The notes beneath the pieces were generated by a model, which was not told the origin of the DNA, did not search any database, and worked only from the letters and a program-made list of their open reading frames with translations. A stretch of 64,000 nucleotides of DNA, taken from Callorhinus ursinus. Its lineage: Eukaryota; Chordata; Mammalia; Carnivora; Otariidae. A program made the translations under genes and the position numbers. The first letter of the stretch is position 1, and each line of letters starts with the position of its first letter. The stretch spans positions 4,354,930 through 4,418,929 of the forward strand of contig NW_020312894.1 in assembly GCF_003265705.1 (NCBI RefSeq). Reading direction: 5' to 3'. Positions 24,437 through 35,632 of this stretch are shown piece after piece.

Positions 24437-24662
24437 GGCCCATTCTGCCCGAGCAGGTGCAGCGGGAGCCGCTCTGCGTTCTGTCGCCACTGCCGCTCCC
24501 CACCCGGGGAGGTTGGCGCTCCCTCTGACACCCCCTCACAGCTGCCATGGGAGGCACACAGCCCTTGAACTCCAGGCGTGCCGTTAGCGCCATGGGGACA
24601 GAGACCTCTGCCACTGTCTTCGCCACCGCATCCCCAGGGTCCGCCGGGCGCCGGCGGCTGAC
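24437..24662. other. CpG-dense block (possible small CpG island)
   Basis: By eye about 20 CpG dinucleotides in roughly 226 bases at around 65% G+C, ending in a run of CGCC/CGG motifs near 24640-24655. The flanks are CpG-poor. No SINE or LINE explains the composition. Overlapping open frames on the minus strand (about 89 and 130 codons) have no recognisable domain and may only reflect GC content. Confidence 0.5.
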
Positions 24663-25325
24663 AGAGAATTCTTGACCTGAACTGATGGTAACTAAAATTC
24701 GCGAACAGCTGTAGCTGTGAGAACATCCTTGACTCTGAGACAGGACGGCACAGCACCCTCAGGTCCAGATGCAGAGACCCTAAAACAAAATGAGTAACTA
24801 CCAATGGAAGAAACATTTATTGACCCTGTAAAGGCCATTTACCAGAAACGCTGGGTAGCCGACGTTGCGCGCAACCGTGGAGTGTGGTGAGTGATCCTGC
24901 TCCCGACGGAACCTGCCCCTCCACGAACACAGACTTTTGCCATGTTCTTCTCTTGTGATCTTAACCATCAGCTAAGACAAGGAAAAGAAAAAAACAAATA
25001 GGAAGAAGGAAGTACAAAATCTCACTATTTGTCTACCTACGAAAAAGTCCAAAAATTTCAATTAAACCATTAATGTTGAGATATTTTACTATTAATTTTG
25101 TACAGAGCCGCTTTCCTGATCTTCCTTGTTTGCCAGTTGTAAAAAGAGGTGAACTCCAGAGCCCATAAGCTGTGCCTTCTCCCCTGTGAGCAGACAGAAA
25201 AAACTCAACCTCACCAGTGAACCAAGAAATAAAAACTTTCAGCATAATGGGCCAAAGATCTTGGCCTCTCACACTGACACACTTTCTTAAGGTAGATTGT
25301 GGAAAACCGGTGGTTTTCCTACTGT
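24663..25325. other. Unique sequence, no gene recognised
   Basis: Contains a 12-bp CpG-bearing palindrome 'gttgcgcgcaac' at 24864-24875. A minus-strand open frame of about 104 codons at 25033-25347 has no recognisable motif. Confidence 0.4.
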
Positions 25326-25329
25326 TGGG

Positions 25330-25925
25330 GCAGTGCACGTTTGTCAAACCATTTGGGAGGGCACATTTGTGAATGAGTGTATTTTATAAGCAAACGCTTT
25401 TGGTATCTTTCCTATGGAAGTGTTACCGTGAGACTGTTAATAGATATGTACAAGGATAGCTTTGCAATCACATGTGGAAAAGCAAAAATTTCAATGAACC
25501 TAAATTTTCGATCCCTCAGGACTAAGTTAGAGCACATTCATATAAGGGAATGCTAGGCAGGCAGCTCTTTTGTAAGGCTGAGGCAGCTCCATCTGGCCTG
25601 CCTGTGAGGGATGTCCACAATGTTTGTTAAATAGAAACAAACAAAATACAGATTGCACAATGAGATATATTAGTATGATTTCATTTCTGTTTAGAATATA
25701 TAATATACATACATATACATATGCATGTGGGAATATATAATATATGCATATATATAAGATACATTTATAAAATCAGAAAGGCTACATTCCCACCTATCAG
25801 TAGTTCTTATCTCTCGGTTGTGGGGGCTGGAAACTGTACCTTTTTTATACAGTTTCCTGTTGTTTAAATAACTCTGCAATGAGCGTGTGTTCTTTTATTT
25901 TAAAATAAATATTAAAAAGTTAAAT
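25330..25925 (+). mobile_element. L1M-type 3' end, sense
   Basis: Shows 'cacattcatataagggaatg' (worn 'tccatacaatggaatac'), 'gaggcagctccatctggcc', 'gatgtccacaatgtttgtta', then the '3-prime' UTR segment 'gtgggggctggaaactgtac'. It finishes with an AATAAATATTAAAA tail. AT dinucleotide expansion (25694-25763) sits inside it. Confidence 0.65.
25694..25763 (+). repeat. (TA)n-rich degenerate tract
   Basis: Alternating TA/CATA sequence of about 70 bases with interruptions. Confidence 0.85.
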
Positions 25926-26444
25926 TCTTGCTGCCAACTGTTTCTGCCGTTGCTGTTATTCTGGTTTATTATGTATTTGCTTATTTTTATGATTTGTCCT
26001 TTTCTCCAACAAGTGGTCTCCCAGGGGACAGTCCCTTGGGAGAGTTGGGGCAGCAGGTGTTACCCAAGTTAACTCTTGGTAGGTCGGGCCAGGCAGAGAA
26101 TTAGCACCACGGGCTTGTGGGGTCCTTGCTCTCTGTCCACATGTGCTCAGCAACAAGGGCAGGGGACAGTTCAGTCAGCTTCGGACCTGCTCAGGTCTGC
26201 TCAGCCCCCTTCCGGGTCCCTGCATCTAGCAGAAGGTGGAAGGGGGCCTTTGTGCACTCCCCCCCCCCCAGAGGACCGGGAACAAGAATTTCAGGATCCC
26301 CTTACAGTCTTGACTCTGCACTGGGGCTTAGTTTGTGCTGAGCCCAGGTGAACTTGACATCACGGTTCCACCTTCCAAACACCAGCCACATTTACACACT
26401 TATGTAAGTTTACACGAATGCATGCATGAGATGATAAGAGAACA

Positions 26445-26482
26445 TGTATGTGTGTGTGTATATATATATACATATATATATA
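26445..26482 (+). repeat. (TG)n(TA)n compound microsatellite
   Basis: A short TG run passes directly into TA repeats. Confidence 0.9.
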
Positions 26483-26777
26483 GTTTTTTTTCATTTTCAT
26501 GTGGGTTTTTTTTTTCATTTTTACTTGACTCCTTCCTCCCTCTCCTCCTCCCCACACGTCACCCCAGCACATGTAACAACCTATATGCAGCATCCATGTT
26601 CTTCAAGCTCACAGCTCCATGCACCAGCTCGTGTGTGGACACACAGGGTTTTATAGTCTCTGTTAATTGTTTAAATCCATGTCATGGACTCGTGATTCTG
26701 CATCCTTCTTTTGTCACTCAGCTCAGCTCAGGGATTTTTGGTGTAACTGACTCGTTTTTTTATGACTGCTTTTGGTT

Positions 26778-26797
26778 CCCCCCCCCCCCCCCCCCCC
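26778..26797 (+). repeat. Poly-C run of 20
   Basis: Twenty consecutive C bases, immediately after 'tttggtt'. The minus strand is G20. Such runs are rare and unstable and are prone to sequencing length error. Confidence 0.95.
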
Positions 26798-27204
26798 ATT
26801 GCTGGGCCCTGGCCTTGATGCCAGGGTTCTCTCCGTGGAACAGCCCAGGACCCCTGGTCCTGAACCCTTGCACCCTCTGCTACCAGAGGTCTCCAGCCAG
26901 GACCTGCTGGGTTGAAAGGCACAGGGTTTCTAATGTTTAAAAACGTGGCCCAACCACTTTACAAAAAGGAAGGATATTCTAATTCAAATGCCTTTTTTCC
27001 GTATTTTTACCAGGAAAGGGCATATAGCTTTTTCCCTTTGTCAATATCAAAAGTATAAAAACCAGGTCTCACCACTCTTGTGATTTGCATTTCCCTGACT
27101 TATAGTGAGTTTGAACACCTTTTGTCCATGTTTTTATTGCTTTGTCTTTTTCTTGTCAAATTTAAGAGCTCTTTGTATACCGAAGATATATATGACTTTT
27201 ATTA

Positions 27205-27399
27205 GTATATTTTTTAAAAAGATTTTATTTATTTGGGAGAGAGAATGAGAGAGAGGGAACACAAGCAGGGGGAGAGGCAGAGGGAGAAGCAGAGTCCCTG
27301 CTGAGCAGGGAGCCTGATGCAGGGCCCATCCCAGGACCCCGGGATCATGACCTGAGCCGAAGGCAGATGCTTAACCGACTGAGCCACCCAGGTGCCCCA
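27205..27399 (-). mobile_element. CAN-SINE, antisense
   Basis: Reversed SINE: AAGATTTTATTTATTT tail complement, purine-rich middle, 'gggatcatgacctgagccga', and the head complement 'gagccacccaggtgcccc'. Target duplication 'acttttatta' lies on both sides (27195-27204 and 27400-27409). Confidence 0.96.
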
Positions 27400-27424
27400 A
27401 CTTTTATTATTTTAAATAGTTATT

Positions 27425-27550
27425 TCATATCAACATTATATAAATTATATTATATAAATACATATTAGTTATTGCATTTTTGCATATTTATATATTATAC
27501 ATAATATGCACTAAATATAATATACATAATGTTATATAATAAATATTAAC
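27425..27550 (+). repeat. AT-rich low-complexity tract
   Basis: About 125 bases of nearly pure A and T with ATATA and TATAAT motifs. Confidence 0.85.
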
Positions 27551-29206
27551 CTTATTCACCATCTGCTTTGCAAAAGTTCACCAAACCTATTTTTGTTTAT
27601 TGGCTATTTTCATATTTCATTATTACAATATTTAAAAATTTTATACAGTGAAATGAGTGCATCTTTTCTTAAAACTGCTGAGTGTCTCGTCTAAGAAATT
27701 CTTCTTCGCCCCTATAAATTACTTCTAATCTCCTAGATATTTTGTAAGGCTTCTCTTGTTCTGGTTTTCATGTTAAGTATAATGGAAATAGATGACAAAC
27801 TTAATTTAGTTTCAAAGCCTGAGCAGTTGAGGCATCTCCATATATTAAATAATGCACTTATTTTCCTAAAAATGAAGTATAATGTTTGTGATATAGTAAA
27901 TCATCATATACAGGAATCTAGTCTTTTTTTACTTTAACTGATTAACTAGCACTTACCCAGAGCTTTGGTAAATGTGGGCACACTTCTACATACTTAAAAA
28001 TTATTAACTTGTCTATTGTTTGAAACTCACAACCACTCTATCACTGGATTCTCTGATCAATTTCGCTCTTTTTGTCTGTTCCTATGTCCCTAACTCAAAG
28101 TGATTTAATTACAGTAATTATATGTTCTGATATCTGATAAGGTAATTATCTCCCTCTCAGAATGTTTCTTTTTGACACTTTTCTTGATTATTATCTGATA
28201 CTTTTTTTTTTTTTTTTGCTTTTCAACATTTTTGGAGGCTTAACTTATATTTGGTACAATGCATAAATCTAATTTATACACCTTGATGAATGTTTACATT
28301 TCCAGTCAGCAATATAACCACTACCCAGATCACATGGAAGAGTATCTCCATAATTCGAGAAGATTCCCACATGGCCCCCCTCTACCACAAATGCCATCCC
28401 TAAGGACTAACCGCTATCCTGACTTCTACCATCATGGATGGACCTGGCCTGTTCCTGAACTTCATATAAATGGAAGATGGAGTATGTGATCTTTGGTGTC
28501 AGATCTCCTTCATACAACATCATATCTGTCAAGAGTCATTTCTACGTAGTCCTTTCCCATTCCACTGTATGAATATACCACAACTCAATCACCCATTCTC
28601 CTCTTGATGGACATTTGGGCTGTTTCCTGTTTGGGGGCTCTTACAAATAAAGCTATTTTGAACCCTCTCATACATGTCTTTTGGTGAATATAAGCACTCA
28701 CTTCAGTTGCATTTATACCTAATGGAATAACAGGGTCATGGGGTCTATGTATGCTCAGTTTTAGTAGATTTGGTCAAAATGTTCCCAAAATGATACCAAC
28801 TTACACTCCCACCAGAAATGGAACAGGTCTAGTTGCTCTGCACACTCACCAGCATCTGATAAAATTAGTGTATCTTTTTAATTTCAGCCATTCTAGTGAA
28901 TGGATAGTTGTGTCTCACTTTAAAAATTTCATTCATCTAATGGTAAGTGATATGATGCAGATTTTTATATGCTGGTTGGCCATTTTAATGTGCACATTTA
29001 TGGAAGTTCTATTCAAGTTTCTTGCCAGTTTTCAAGTTTGTTCTTTTTTTAAAATTGAAATGCAGGAATTCTTTAAATAATCTGGAATTGGGCCCTTTGT
29101 TAGATACATTTGTTGCAAATATCAGCCCTCTTTTATGACTTAACTCTTCATGGGATGGTTTGAGACACAGAAGTTCTTACAATGTGTCATTCTTTACTTT
29201 TACTGT

Positions 29207-29615
29207 TTATTAGTTTCCAAGAGCTGTTGTAACAAAGTACGGTAAACAGGGTGACATAGAACCACAGAAATTTGTTGTCTGCCATTTGGGATGCTAGAAG
29301 CCCAAAATCAATGTGTCAGCAGGGCCATGCTCCCTGTAGGAGAAGGAGTCTTCCTTGCCTCTTCCAGCTTCTCCTAGTCCCAGATGCCCTTTGGCTTGTG
29401 GAAGCTTAATTCCAATCTTTGCTTCCATCTTCACATGATATTTTCCCTGTGTTTCTTCACCCTGCCGTCCCTCTATGCATGTCTGGGTCTGTGTTCAAAT
29501 TTCCCCTTTTTTATAAGGATGCCAGCCATATTGGATTAGGATTCACCCAAATGACATAATTTTACCTTGATTATCTCCATACAAAATTTATTTCCCAAAA
29601 AGGTCACATACAGCA
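29207..29615 (-). mobile_element. MLT1 (MaLR) solo LTR, antisense, nested in L1
   Basis: Shows the antisense MLT1 order: 'ttattagtttccaagagctg', 'gtaacaaagtacgg', 'cagaaatttgttgtctgcc', 'cttcacatgatattttcc', 'caaatttccccttttttata' and 'ccatattggattaggattca'. It breaks off after 'ggtcacatac', so the LTR's own 5' end is missing. No internal retroviral sequence is attached. The L1 reading order resumes on both sides. Confidence 0.82.
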
Positions 29616-30557
29616 TTTAATCTATGATCACTCTTGAATTATTTCTTGTGAATTTTGTCAGACAGTGGTCAAGGTCATTTTTAATCTAGTATATTTACTG
29701 AAAAAGATCTTTCTTTCTCCCACTGAATTGCAATAGGGATTATGTCACAAATTGATCCACTTGTCTGTCTTTGTACAAATAACACACTGTTGTAATCACC
29801 ATAACGTTATAAAAAGTCCTGATATCTTACAGTGTAAATCCTCCAGTTTTCTCTTCCTTGATTATCCTAGGTCCTTTGCATTTCTATAACTACATTATAT
29901 AAATTTTCACTTAACATATTCTTTAATGTTTTCTTTATCTACATAAATTTTCACTTATTAATTTCCATACACATAAAAAAAACTGTTGGCATTTTGATTG
30001 GAAGTTCATTAAAACTAAAATCATATGGGGCAAAATGAACATATAAACAATATTAAGTCACTTAATCTATGAACATAACATATCTCACCATTTATTTAGG
30101 ACTTCTTTGATTTATTTCAGTAATGTTTTACAATTTTCAGTGTAGAAGACTTGCCTATATTTCAAAGTTATTATTAGACATTTTATATTTTTGATACCAT
30201 TTTTGATGGTATTTTTTATAATTTTTTCATTTATTTGTTTCTAGTACATAGATAAAATTAATTTTGTATATTGACCTTGTATCCAGCAACTTTATTAAGC
30301 TTACCTATTGTTAATAATTTCTTGGCAGATTCTTTTGAAAGTTATGTAAACACAATCATGCTATCTATATAAGAAATTTTAGTTTTTTCTTTTGTAATTT
30401 TATTAGGATTTTCAAAAATTTTCTTACCTTTTTGAACCAGGATCTTTAGCACAATATTAAATAGAAGTGGTGATATTGTACCTCCTTGTCTTATTCTTAA
30501 CCTCAGAGGGAAAGTATTCAATATCTTATCATTAACTATAATGTGAGCTATAGGCTT

Positions 30558-30600
30558 TTCTTTGTTTTGTTTTGTTTAATTTGTTTTGTTTTGTTTTATA
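30558..30600 (+). repeat. (TTTTG)n low-complexity patch
   Basis: Several TTTTG/TTTGT units inside the antisense L1. Confidence 0.8.
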
Positions 30601-30703
30601 TGGGTCCTTTAGTGGATTAAGGATTTTTTTTCTATTTTTAATTTGCTGATATATTTTATCAGGAATAGGTATTTAAGTTTACAAAATTCTTTTTCTGTAT
30701 TTT

Positions 30704-30919
30704 TCATATATTTTTAAGATTTTTATTTATTTATTTATTTTAGGGAGAGGGAGAGAGAATCTGCAGGTGGGGGGAGGGAAAGGGAGAGAAAATCTCAAGC
30801 AGACTCCATGTTGAACAAGGAGCCCAACTTGGGGCTTGATCCCAGGACCCTGAGATCATGACCTGAACTAAAATCAAAAGTAGGACATTCAGCCAACTGA
30901 GCCACCACCCAGGTGCCCC
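30704..30919 (-). mobile_element. CAN-SINE (older type), antisense
   Basis: Tail complement with TTTA repeats, then 'aatctcaagcagactccatg', 'cctgagatcatgacctgaac', 'taaaatcaaaagtaggac' and 'caggtgcccc'. The 'aatctcaagcagactccatg' body marks an older subfamily. Target duplication: 'ttttctgtattt' (30691-30702) and 'ttttctgcattt' (30921-30932). Confidence 0.95.
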
Positions 30920-31357
30920 TTTTTCTGCATTTATTGACATTATTGTAGTTTTTCTCTTTTGTTTTGTTAATGTGGTGAATTACATTGATTATTGATATTA
31001 ATTTTGTATTTTATTGAACTTATAAGGAAAATCCCACTTGTTTATGATATATTATTCTTATTGTTCTTTTTATATATTATTGGGTTTGATTTGCCAATAT
31101 TTATTTAGGATTTTTGTGTATTTGTTTATGTGTAATACCATCTTGTGATTTTCCTTTCACGTAACATCCTTGTCATGTTTGGTATCAAGGTTATATTGAT
31201 TTCATCAAGCAGCTATCTGTAAGACTTTGTTTAAGATATAATTAATTTCTCTCCTAAATATTTGGTAAGTGCAAAATAAATCTGTATGGGCTTGGAATTC
31301 TCTTTGTGGTAAAATTTTTATTGTTGATACACTTTCTTTAAAAGAGGCAGCACTATT

Positions 31358-31530
31358 GGGACGCCTGGGTGGCTCAGTCGGTCAAGCGGCTGCCTTCAGC
31401 CTGGGTGAGGATCCCAGGGTCCTGGGATCGAGTCCCAGATCGGGCTCCTTGCTCAGCAGGGAGCCTGCTTCTCCCTCTCTCTCACTCTGCTTGTGCTCTC
31501 TCTGTCAAATAAATAAAATGTTTAAAAAAA
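31358..31530 (+). mobile_element. CAN-SINE, sense, inserted in an antisense L1
   Basis: Head 'gggacgcctgggtggctcag', tRNA-like part, CT-rich middle, AATAAATAAAA tail and A10. A 17-bp target duplication flanks it: 'aaagaggcagcactatt' (31341-31357) and 'aaagatgcggcactatt' (31531-31547), 15 of 17 identical. Confidence 0.97.
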
Positions 31531-31670
31531 AAAGATGCGGCACTATTGACATTTTCTATTTTTCATGTGTGTCAGTTTCTTTAAATTGGATTTTTTTAAA
31601 AAAAGTATCCATTTTATCTAAATTATCAAACTTAATGGCATGAAGTTTTTATTCCCCTTAATATTCTTTT

Positions 31671-31850
31671 TTTTTAAGATTTTATTTCTTTATTCATGAG
31701 AGACACACAGAGAGAGAGAGAGAGAGAGGCAGAGGGAGAAGCAGGCTCCTAAGGAGCAGGGGGCCCGATGTGGGACTCGATCCCAGGACCCTGGGATCAT
31801 GACCTGAGCCGAAGGCAGACGCTTAACCATCTGAGCCACCCAGGCGCCCT
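31671..31850 (-). mobile_element. CAN-SINE with canid-like tail segment, antisense
   Basis: Complement of the tail, then 'ttattcatgagagacacac' and an AG run, then 'gtgggactcgatcccaggac', 'gggatcatgacctgagccga' and 'gagccacccaggcgccc'. The 'attcatgagagacacac' segment differs from the other copies here and resembles canid-type SINEs. A 17-bp target duplication (31654-31670 and 31851-31867) has one mismatch. Confidence 0.95.
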
Positions 31851-32591
31851 CCTCTTAATATTCTTTTGATTTCTGAAAGATCTGTCTTCATTTTCATTCT
31901 TGATATTGGTGATTTATATTTCTCTCTCTTTTTAATTTATGTCTTGAAAGGGATTTATCAATTTCATTAGTCTTTTTAAAAAATCAAACTTTTATTCATA
32001 TCTCTATTATATATTTGCTTTATATTTTATTGATGTCTGCTTATATAATTACTGTTTATTTCTTCTATTTTGTTTGGGCTTAATTTGGTGTTCTTTTTCT
32101 AACTTCTTGAATTGGAAGATGAGAACATTGACCTTAAGCTCATACAGATATGCCGATATCAACATAGACACATGCAAAATATTTACATATATGTATATAT
32201 AGTTGTATATATAGTTTGTATAATATTTGTATTTCTTGGTTTCTGTTGTAATTTCTTCTTAAACTCATATATTATGTATAATTATGTCTTTTTTTTCAAA
32301 TTTTTAGGCATTTAAAGATTCTTTACATTTTTCTGTTATTGATTTTAATATAACTTCCCAGTGGCCAAAGAACATAGACTATAAGATTTCAGTCTTTTGG
32401 AACTTGTTGACACTTGCTTTCTGGCCCAGATTCTGGTCTATTTTACCAGATAGGAGCTCAAATATATGATATGGTGTTCCACAGGTTTATTCAGTGTAGG
32501 GGGTTAGTTGTGTTTTTCAAATCTTCTATATCCTTACTGATATTTTTCTAATATCCTTTCATTCACGAGTATTAAAAATTATCCAAACGCC

Positions 32592-32592
<1 letters not shown>

Positions 32593-32622
<30 letters not shown>
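32593..32622 (+). repeat. (GT)n microsatellite
   Basis: About fourteen to fifteen pure TG units inside the antisense L1. Confidence 0.97.
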
Positions 32623-32627
<5 letters not shown>

Positions 32628-32885
32628 TTTAGTTCTGTATATTTTGAAGCTATTCTAATAGGTAAATTTGCAGGATTGTTACCTCTTTCTATTGAATTAA
32701 CCCTTTTATTTACATTGAAGACCCCTTTTCCACTCTCATTATATTCCTTATCTCGAAGTCTAACGATCTGTTACTTCCGGTCCACACACCCCCTTGCTCA
32801 GTATTTCTGTGGTTTTCTTGCATCTATTATGCCACTTTCAGCATCTGTGTCTTTATGTTTAAAATATCTCTGTAAACAGCACCAA

Positions 32886-34495
32886 GAAAGAAGAGAACAG
32901 CAAGTCTACCTCTTGAACATCAAATATCCGCAGGGAAGGAAATTAAGCGCCGAGAATTACCCTGTTAAGAATGCTGAGGGTGAAGTGCTCAGGTAAAGCA
33001 GGAGGGGGAGAAGCTGGGCATGTGGGACAACTTGTCTACCATGGAGGGGGTTTTCCAAGGGCAGAGTGCATAGTTCTTTGGAGGGCAACGGGAACAGAAG
33101 ATAAAGAAAGCCCAGAGTCATACTGAAATGGGAATACAGGAAAGAAAGGAGCCTGGTTCCTAGTGGGGGGCCCCAAGGTTGCAGACCCTACTGGTGTCAT
33201 TTTCTAGAGTGCGAGCCAAGCTGAGCATATGCTCTGTTGGCTAACTGATATCCTCCTTATCCCTCTCTCTTCTCAGTGGGGTTGTCATTTGTCTTTGTCA
33301 GCTCATTCAGGTGCATTCCTATTGCTGGCGCACTTTATGTGCTATGGTATCTCAATGATGAAATGGAAGTCTTTTTAGCCCTTGGGAGCCAACAAGGCAA
33401 CAGCTGGTCTCTCTGCTTCTCCTCCTCTGAAAAAAAGGAGGAGAAAAACTTCTTTCTGGCTAGTCAGACTCAGAGGCAGAGAGAGCCCAGTCTAACCATC
33501 AAGCATCTCCCTGGACATAGGTGTGCAATGAATGAATGAATGAATGAATGAATCAGGGCTGATAACAATATGCCTCAACGCCATTGACACGATAGACCAA
33601 ACTTTTTCCCCAGAATGTTCTTGCTCCAATTCTCCCACTAACAAGAGAATCCACACTCTTGCCAACTTCAAAAGGAGTAAGTCCTATGTCGCTCCATCCA
33701 CCAGGAATCCCACAGCTCCCTGTGGGCCCTGAGGTCATGTGCTCCTCAGGAAAGCCAGGTAGCTTGGAGTTGAGTGGAGGGATAGAAAGCCATATTCAAG
33801 GTGCCAACTCCATGAATCCATGTGTAATTTCTAAATTGAATTGACCCCCTTGTGACTTAAAAACAGCTCATATAAATTACTTGAGAATAGGGATTTTTCT
33901 AGTCCCTATGATTTAATTACATAAAACATCGCTAAAGCTGTTATTGATTGTGTTAACAATTTGTTCTGGTTGCATTCCCTTTGGAGGTGCCCACATCTGA
34001 CATAGGTTTGGATGCTTTTAGCCACACTCACACACTTCTGTTGACGCAGCCTTGGGTGTCCTGTTTTGGATACCCTGGCATCTTGTTTCTCATGGACAGG
34101 TGTAAAGTGATGTCCTCAGATGTCTTGCGCTCCTGGCTCAGGTAAGGGGAAGGTCTGTGTCCCACTGGGGGATGGGAGACTGGCAATCGACATCTCTAGC
34201 TCACATAAAAAGACATAACTGGCTGGAAATTACCAAAAGGGCAGTGGAATTGGAACTTCTCAGCACATATATTCCTGTGGCTTTGAGAAGATCACATGGC
34301 CTCTTGATTAAAGATTATCATTGACTTTCCTGGACTCATTCCTTGACACTCATGGACGGATTCTAAATGTGTCCTCTTCATTACCCGTTAAGTGGCATTA
34401 GCTCTGTATCCAGAAACGTCCCAGGCAATGCCTGGAATGCCAAAGTGTGCACCTGGAGGCTCAACATAGATGCCCCCTCCAACAACCCTCTCCAG
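32886..34495. other. Unique sequence, no gene recognised
   Basis: Follows the truncated L1 end. Holds a short (GAAT)n run at 33525-33553. Open frames at 33.3-33.8 kb are short and unremarkable. Confidence 0.4.
33525..33553 (+). repeat. (GAAT)n microsatellite
   Basis: Six to seven perfect tetranucleotide units. Confidence 0.95.
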
Positions 34496-34499
34496 ATAT

Positions 34500-34685
34500 G
34501 GGTGTTAAAATTTTAATTAATTAAAATCAAATAAATTAAAATGCAGTTCTTCATGGCACTGGCCACATTTCAAGTGTTCAACAGCCACATGTGGAGAGTA
34601 TTAGGGAGGGACGAGCACTGGCCAGCACAGATAAGAAGCTTCCATTAGTGCAGAAATGTCTGTTCACAGCATGGCCCTAGACAGA
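34500..34685 (+). mobile_element. Probable hAT-type MER relic
   Basis: An AT-rich part with 'ttttaattaattaaaatc' leads into 'ggccacatttcaagtgttca', 'acagccacatgtgg' and 'ggccagcacagata'. This is the order seen near the end of a common mammalian hAT MER element. The terminal inverted repeat is worn, so the exact family is left open. Confidence 0.45.
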
Positions 34686-35219
34686 AGACAAGGTACCTTC
34701 CCACACACCAGCAGGACATAGTGTCCAGGCCTTTGTTGTAGCACTAATCACTGCGTGAGATGTCCATGTGTCTGATTGTCTGTCTTCCTTCCAAGTTGGG
34801 GAAAAAAAAAAAAAAAACCAAAACTGGAGGGCCAGACCTGGTGCCTCTTCTTGGTGATGGTGCAGCATAATCAGTCAATGGAAACCAGAGGAAACCAAAG
34901 GCCCCCTCCCCCACCACCATCAGAATAGAGAAAACAAAGCAATTATAGTGAGAATGAGGTCAATGGGAACTTGTTGTAATAAGCTGCATCTGACTTACAC
35001 ACTTTTTAAAGATTATAATTAAGCCCATGCCAGATGACCAGGCTCCCTAACTTGGGTGAGTCAATTCACCTTGGGTACGTCGTCCAAGAGGGAGGTAGAC
35101 ATGATCTGATCCATTGGGTGAATTTTAAAACCCAGATGCATAGACATTATGATTTTTATAAGAAATTGATTTGTAAGGAAAACTAAAACAAAAAATAAAG
35201 TAAAACCTATTTGGGGGGC
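34686..35219. other. Unique sequence with an A16 run
   Basis: A16 run at 34802-34817 with no recognisable retroposed body or flanking duplication. No gene seen. Confidence 0.4.
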
Positions 35220-35632
35220 ATATTAGTCTGCTGGAGCTACCACACAGTCCCACAAACTGAGTGACTTAAAACAACAAAAATTTGTACTCCCACAGTTCTG
35301 GGAGCCAAGGGGAAATCAAGGTGTTGGCGGGACCACATTCCCTCGGGAGATTCCAGGGGAGGTGACTTCCCTGCCTCTTCCAGGTTCAGGTGGCTCCAGG
35401 CTTTCAGCTGCACTCCTCCAAACTCTGCCTCTCTTTTCACATGGTCTTCTCTCCTGTCTGCTGGATGAACACTTGTCATTGGAGTTCAGAGCCCACAAGG
35501 ATAACCCAGGATAATCTCTCAAGATCCTGAACTCAATTACATCTGCAAAGACCTTTTTCCAAATAGGGTCACACTCACAGGTGCCAGAGATTAAGACGTG
35601 GATGTATATTTTGGGGGACCACCGTATAGTAG
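35220..35632 (-). mobile_element. MLT1 (MaLR) solo LTR, antisense
   Basis: Nearly full length: 'tattagtctgctggagctac', 'aacaacaaaaatttgtactc', 'ccacagttctgggagcc', 'cttttcacatggtcttctc', 'aaatagggtcacactcacag' and the closing 'tattttgggggaccacc'. Old and diverged. No internal retroviral region adjoins it. Confidence 0.78.

Larger units (their letters stand above)
25926..26985. other. Unique sequence with simple repeats, no gene recognised
   Basis: Includes a C9 run near 26262-26270, a (TG)n(TA)n tract at 26445-26482 and a C20 run. The longest plus-strand open frame of the window (about 201 codons, 26335-26940) reads straight through both simple repeats and is regarded as chance. Confidence 0.5.
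26990..28203 (-). mobile_element. Old L1/HAL1-like element, antisense, host of later insertions
   Basis: Reversed ORF2 landmarks: 'gtgatttgcatttccctgac', 'gagctctttgtatacc', then after a SINE 'gtctaagaaattcttcttcg' and 'gttctgatatctgataag'. It ends where a T15-16 run begins a younger antisense L1. Interrupted by a SINE and an AT-rich expansion. Confidence 0.6.
28204..32885 (-). mobile_element. Long L1M-type element, antisense, with nested insertions
   Basis: Begins at a T run (reversed poly-A) and then runs through the 3' UTR ('cctgttcctgaacttcatat', 'caactcaatcacccattctc'). Next come reversed ORF2 motifs: 'tacactcccaccagaaatgg', 'tgaccttgtatccagcaac', 'gtggtgaattacattgatta', 'ccttactgatatttttcta' and 'atatctctgtaaacagcac'. 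The last motif lies in the 5' half of ORF2. About 4.7 kb, of which roughly 1 kb is later insertions: an MLT1 LTR and three SINEs. All frames are broken and it is 5'-truncated. Confidence 0.87.

Noticed and set aside
26335..26940. Longest plus-strand open frame, about 201 codons
   Set aside because: It reads through TG/TA and poly-C simple repeats, has no domain-like segments and no exon context.
34802..34817. A16 run as the tail of a processed pseudogene
   Set aside because: Upstream sequence is not recognisable as a transcript and there is no flanking duplication.
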